A stretch of 12,916 nt of DNA from JBBSDV01 sp038240335 (GTDB lineage Bacteria > Chloroflexota > Dehalococcoidia > DSTF01 > JACRBR01): positions 1 through 12,916 of the forward strand of contig JBBSDV010000091.1 in the NCBI GenBank assembly GCA_038240335.1, read 5' to 3'. Below, one piece after another: positions 12,271-12,916 of the stretch. Positions within the stretch are counted from its first letter, which is position 1, and each line of letters starts with the position of its first letter. The position numbers were made by a program, and so were the translations under genes. The notes beneath the pieces were generated by a model. That model was not told where the DNA came from. It worked only from the letters and a program-made list of their open reading frames with translations, and made no database searches.

Positions 12271-12702
12271 ATGAGCATCGAACTACACGTCCTGCGCCTC
12301 CGTCCCGAGGCACGGATGCCACGCCGCTCGACGTCCGGGTCGACCGGCCTCGATTTGTATGCCCGCCTCAACGTCCCGCTCCAGCTCAACGGAACGCCGC
12401 AGCGCGTAACAACCGGGATCGCACTCGAGGTTCCGCTTGGATACGACGTCCAGGTGCGTCCACGCTCGAGTCTTTCGTCGCGCGGGGTGATGGCGGCGTT
12501 CGGCACAATCGACGCCGACTATCGAGGCGAGCTGCTCGTTACGATGTGGACGTTCGGCGATCTCGACCGCTACGAGCTGAGAGACGGCGATCGGATCGCG
12601 CAGCTTGTAATCGCGATGCACGCGCCGGCGGTGGTCGTGGAGGTGACCGAGCTGTCAGGGACAGAACGCGGCGACAGCGGTCACGGATCGACGGGACGGT
12701 AG
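12271..12702 (+). CDS. dut: Deoxyuridine 5'-triphosphate nucleotidohydrolase (trimeric dUTPase)
   Basis: Hydrolyses dUTP to dUMP and pyrophosphate, keeping uracil out of DNA and supplying dUMP for thymidylate synthesis. It is cytoplasmic and acts as a homotrimer. All five motifs appear in 143 residues: I TGLDLYA (25-31), II RPRSSLSSRG (63-72), III GTIDADYRGE (78-87, with D81 as the expected catalytic base), IV GDRIAQLV (106-113) and V RGDSGHGSTG (133-142). In motif V the aromatic residue that stacks on the uracil (usually Phe in GGFGSTG) is His138. ATG 12271 is chosen over an upstream in-frame ATG at 12223 because homologues begin close to the first strand (IELHVLRL). It is divergent from the secreted protein and is followed by repeat-rich DNA. 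Confidence 0.96.
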   Translation: MSIELHVLRLRPEARMPRRSTSGSTGLDLYARLNVPLQLNGTPQRVTTGIALEVPLGYDVQVRPRSSLSSRGVMAAFGTIDADYRGELLVTMWTFGDLDRYELRDGDRIAQLVIAMHAPAVVVEVTELSGTERGDSGHGSTGR

Positions 12703-12777
12703 CCTAGGCAGCTCATCCGATTGGCAGATGGCGTAGTGATGAAAGATCATTGCTCGTCGAGAACCAACTGTCGCTGC

Positions 12778-12916
12778 TGTCATAGAGCAGTGATTGTGTC
12801 ACCTCAAGTGAGCAGTGAATCTGTCACTTGGATGTCCGTGTGGAGATGATAGTCTGCGGTTGGGAAAAGGAACGAGGGGCTTCGGCGCTGGATCGCTGCG
12901 GTCCTTTGTTCTTGTC
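12778..12916. mobile_element. Possible terminal region of an insertion sequence (IS21-like?), partial
   Basis: TGTCA occurs at 12778, 12797 and 12822, with GAGCAGTGA before the second and third copies (12785 and 12810). This makes an imperfect direct repeat of 25 bp, and each unit contains a GTGA-N5-TCAC dyad. Multiple short repeats just inside a TG-starting end recall IS21-family termini, where the transposase binds. No transposase is visible. A frame from ATG 12846 (MIVCGWEKER and so on) stays open to the window edge but is unrecognised. Alternatively this is an operator array. The other end lies outside the window. Confidence 0.35.
12785..12835. repeat. Two 25 bp imperfect direct repeats
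   Basis: The unit GAGCAGTGATTGTGTCACCT at 12785-12804 is repeated at 12810-12829 as GAGCAGTGAATCTGTCACTT, differing at 3 of 20 positions. Both contain an internal dyad (GTGA/TCAC, five bases apart), which fits a protein-binding site reiterated at regular spacing. Confidence 0.7.

Noticed and set aside
12704..12776. Possible tRNA, because of an AGCTCA...GGCAGA D-arm-like stretch
   Set aside because: No GGTTCGAATCC-type T arm, anticodon stem or pairing acceptor ends could be built.

Overview
The window is GC-rich bacterial chromosome, most likely from a member of the Chloroflexota. The best clue is the very long membrane protein at 3416-8212. It fuses a GT39/PMT-type glycosyltransferase half to a DUF2298 half (Chlor_Arch_YYY), an architecture I associate with Chloroflexota and some archaea. 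The SRP/ribosome-maturation cluster, the Pro/Thr-rich secreted hydrolase-like protein and the GC-rich codon use fit this but do not prove it. No rRNA, tRNA or CRISPR array was recognised.

Region 1 (1-2895, minus strand) is a housekeeping operon read as ffh > rpsP > khpA > rimM: SRP54 GTPase, ribosomal protein S16, a KH-domain RNA-binding protein and the 16S maturation factor RimM. The first three genes lie 3-4 nt apart. A 125 bp spacer precedes rimM, which carries an unusual disordered N-terminal extension. The usual downstream trmD is not found in the 166 bp left in the window.

Region 2 (2958-3407, plus strand) is a hicB-hicA toxin-antitoxin pair divergent from ffh. Each gene appears to carry one frameshift, so the module looks decayed.

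Region 3 (3416-8212, minus strand) is the single 1598-residue membrane glycosyltransferase. Its upstream region (8213-8446) is shared with a divergent gene and holds a candidate extended -10 box and two overlapping inverted repeats.

Region 4 (8447-12171) is accessory. It contains a J-domain protein with a second, HPD-less J-like repeat and C-terminal beta-sandwich repeats. Next comes a minus-strand pair with an ATGA overlap: an XRE regulator followed by a protein resembling an ImmA/IrrE peptidase that lacks the zinc site. Last is a secreted protein with a class A beta-lactamase-like fold whose SxxK, SDN and KTG motifs are all altered.

Region 5 (12259-12916) holds dut (dUTPase) on the plus strand. 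After it, imperfect 25 bp repeats look like the end of an insertion sequence that continues outside the window.

The most unusual material is a set of apparently non-catalytic versions of known domains (J-like, IrrE-like, beta-lactamase-like) and the broken hicBA pair. I see no complete, clearly new defence or biosynthetic system. The XRE/pseudo-IrrE pair and the J/pseudo-J protein are the best leads.
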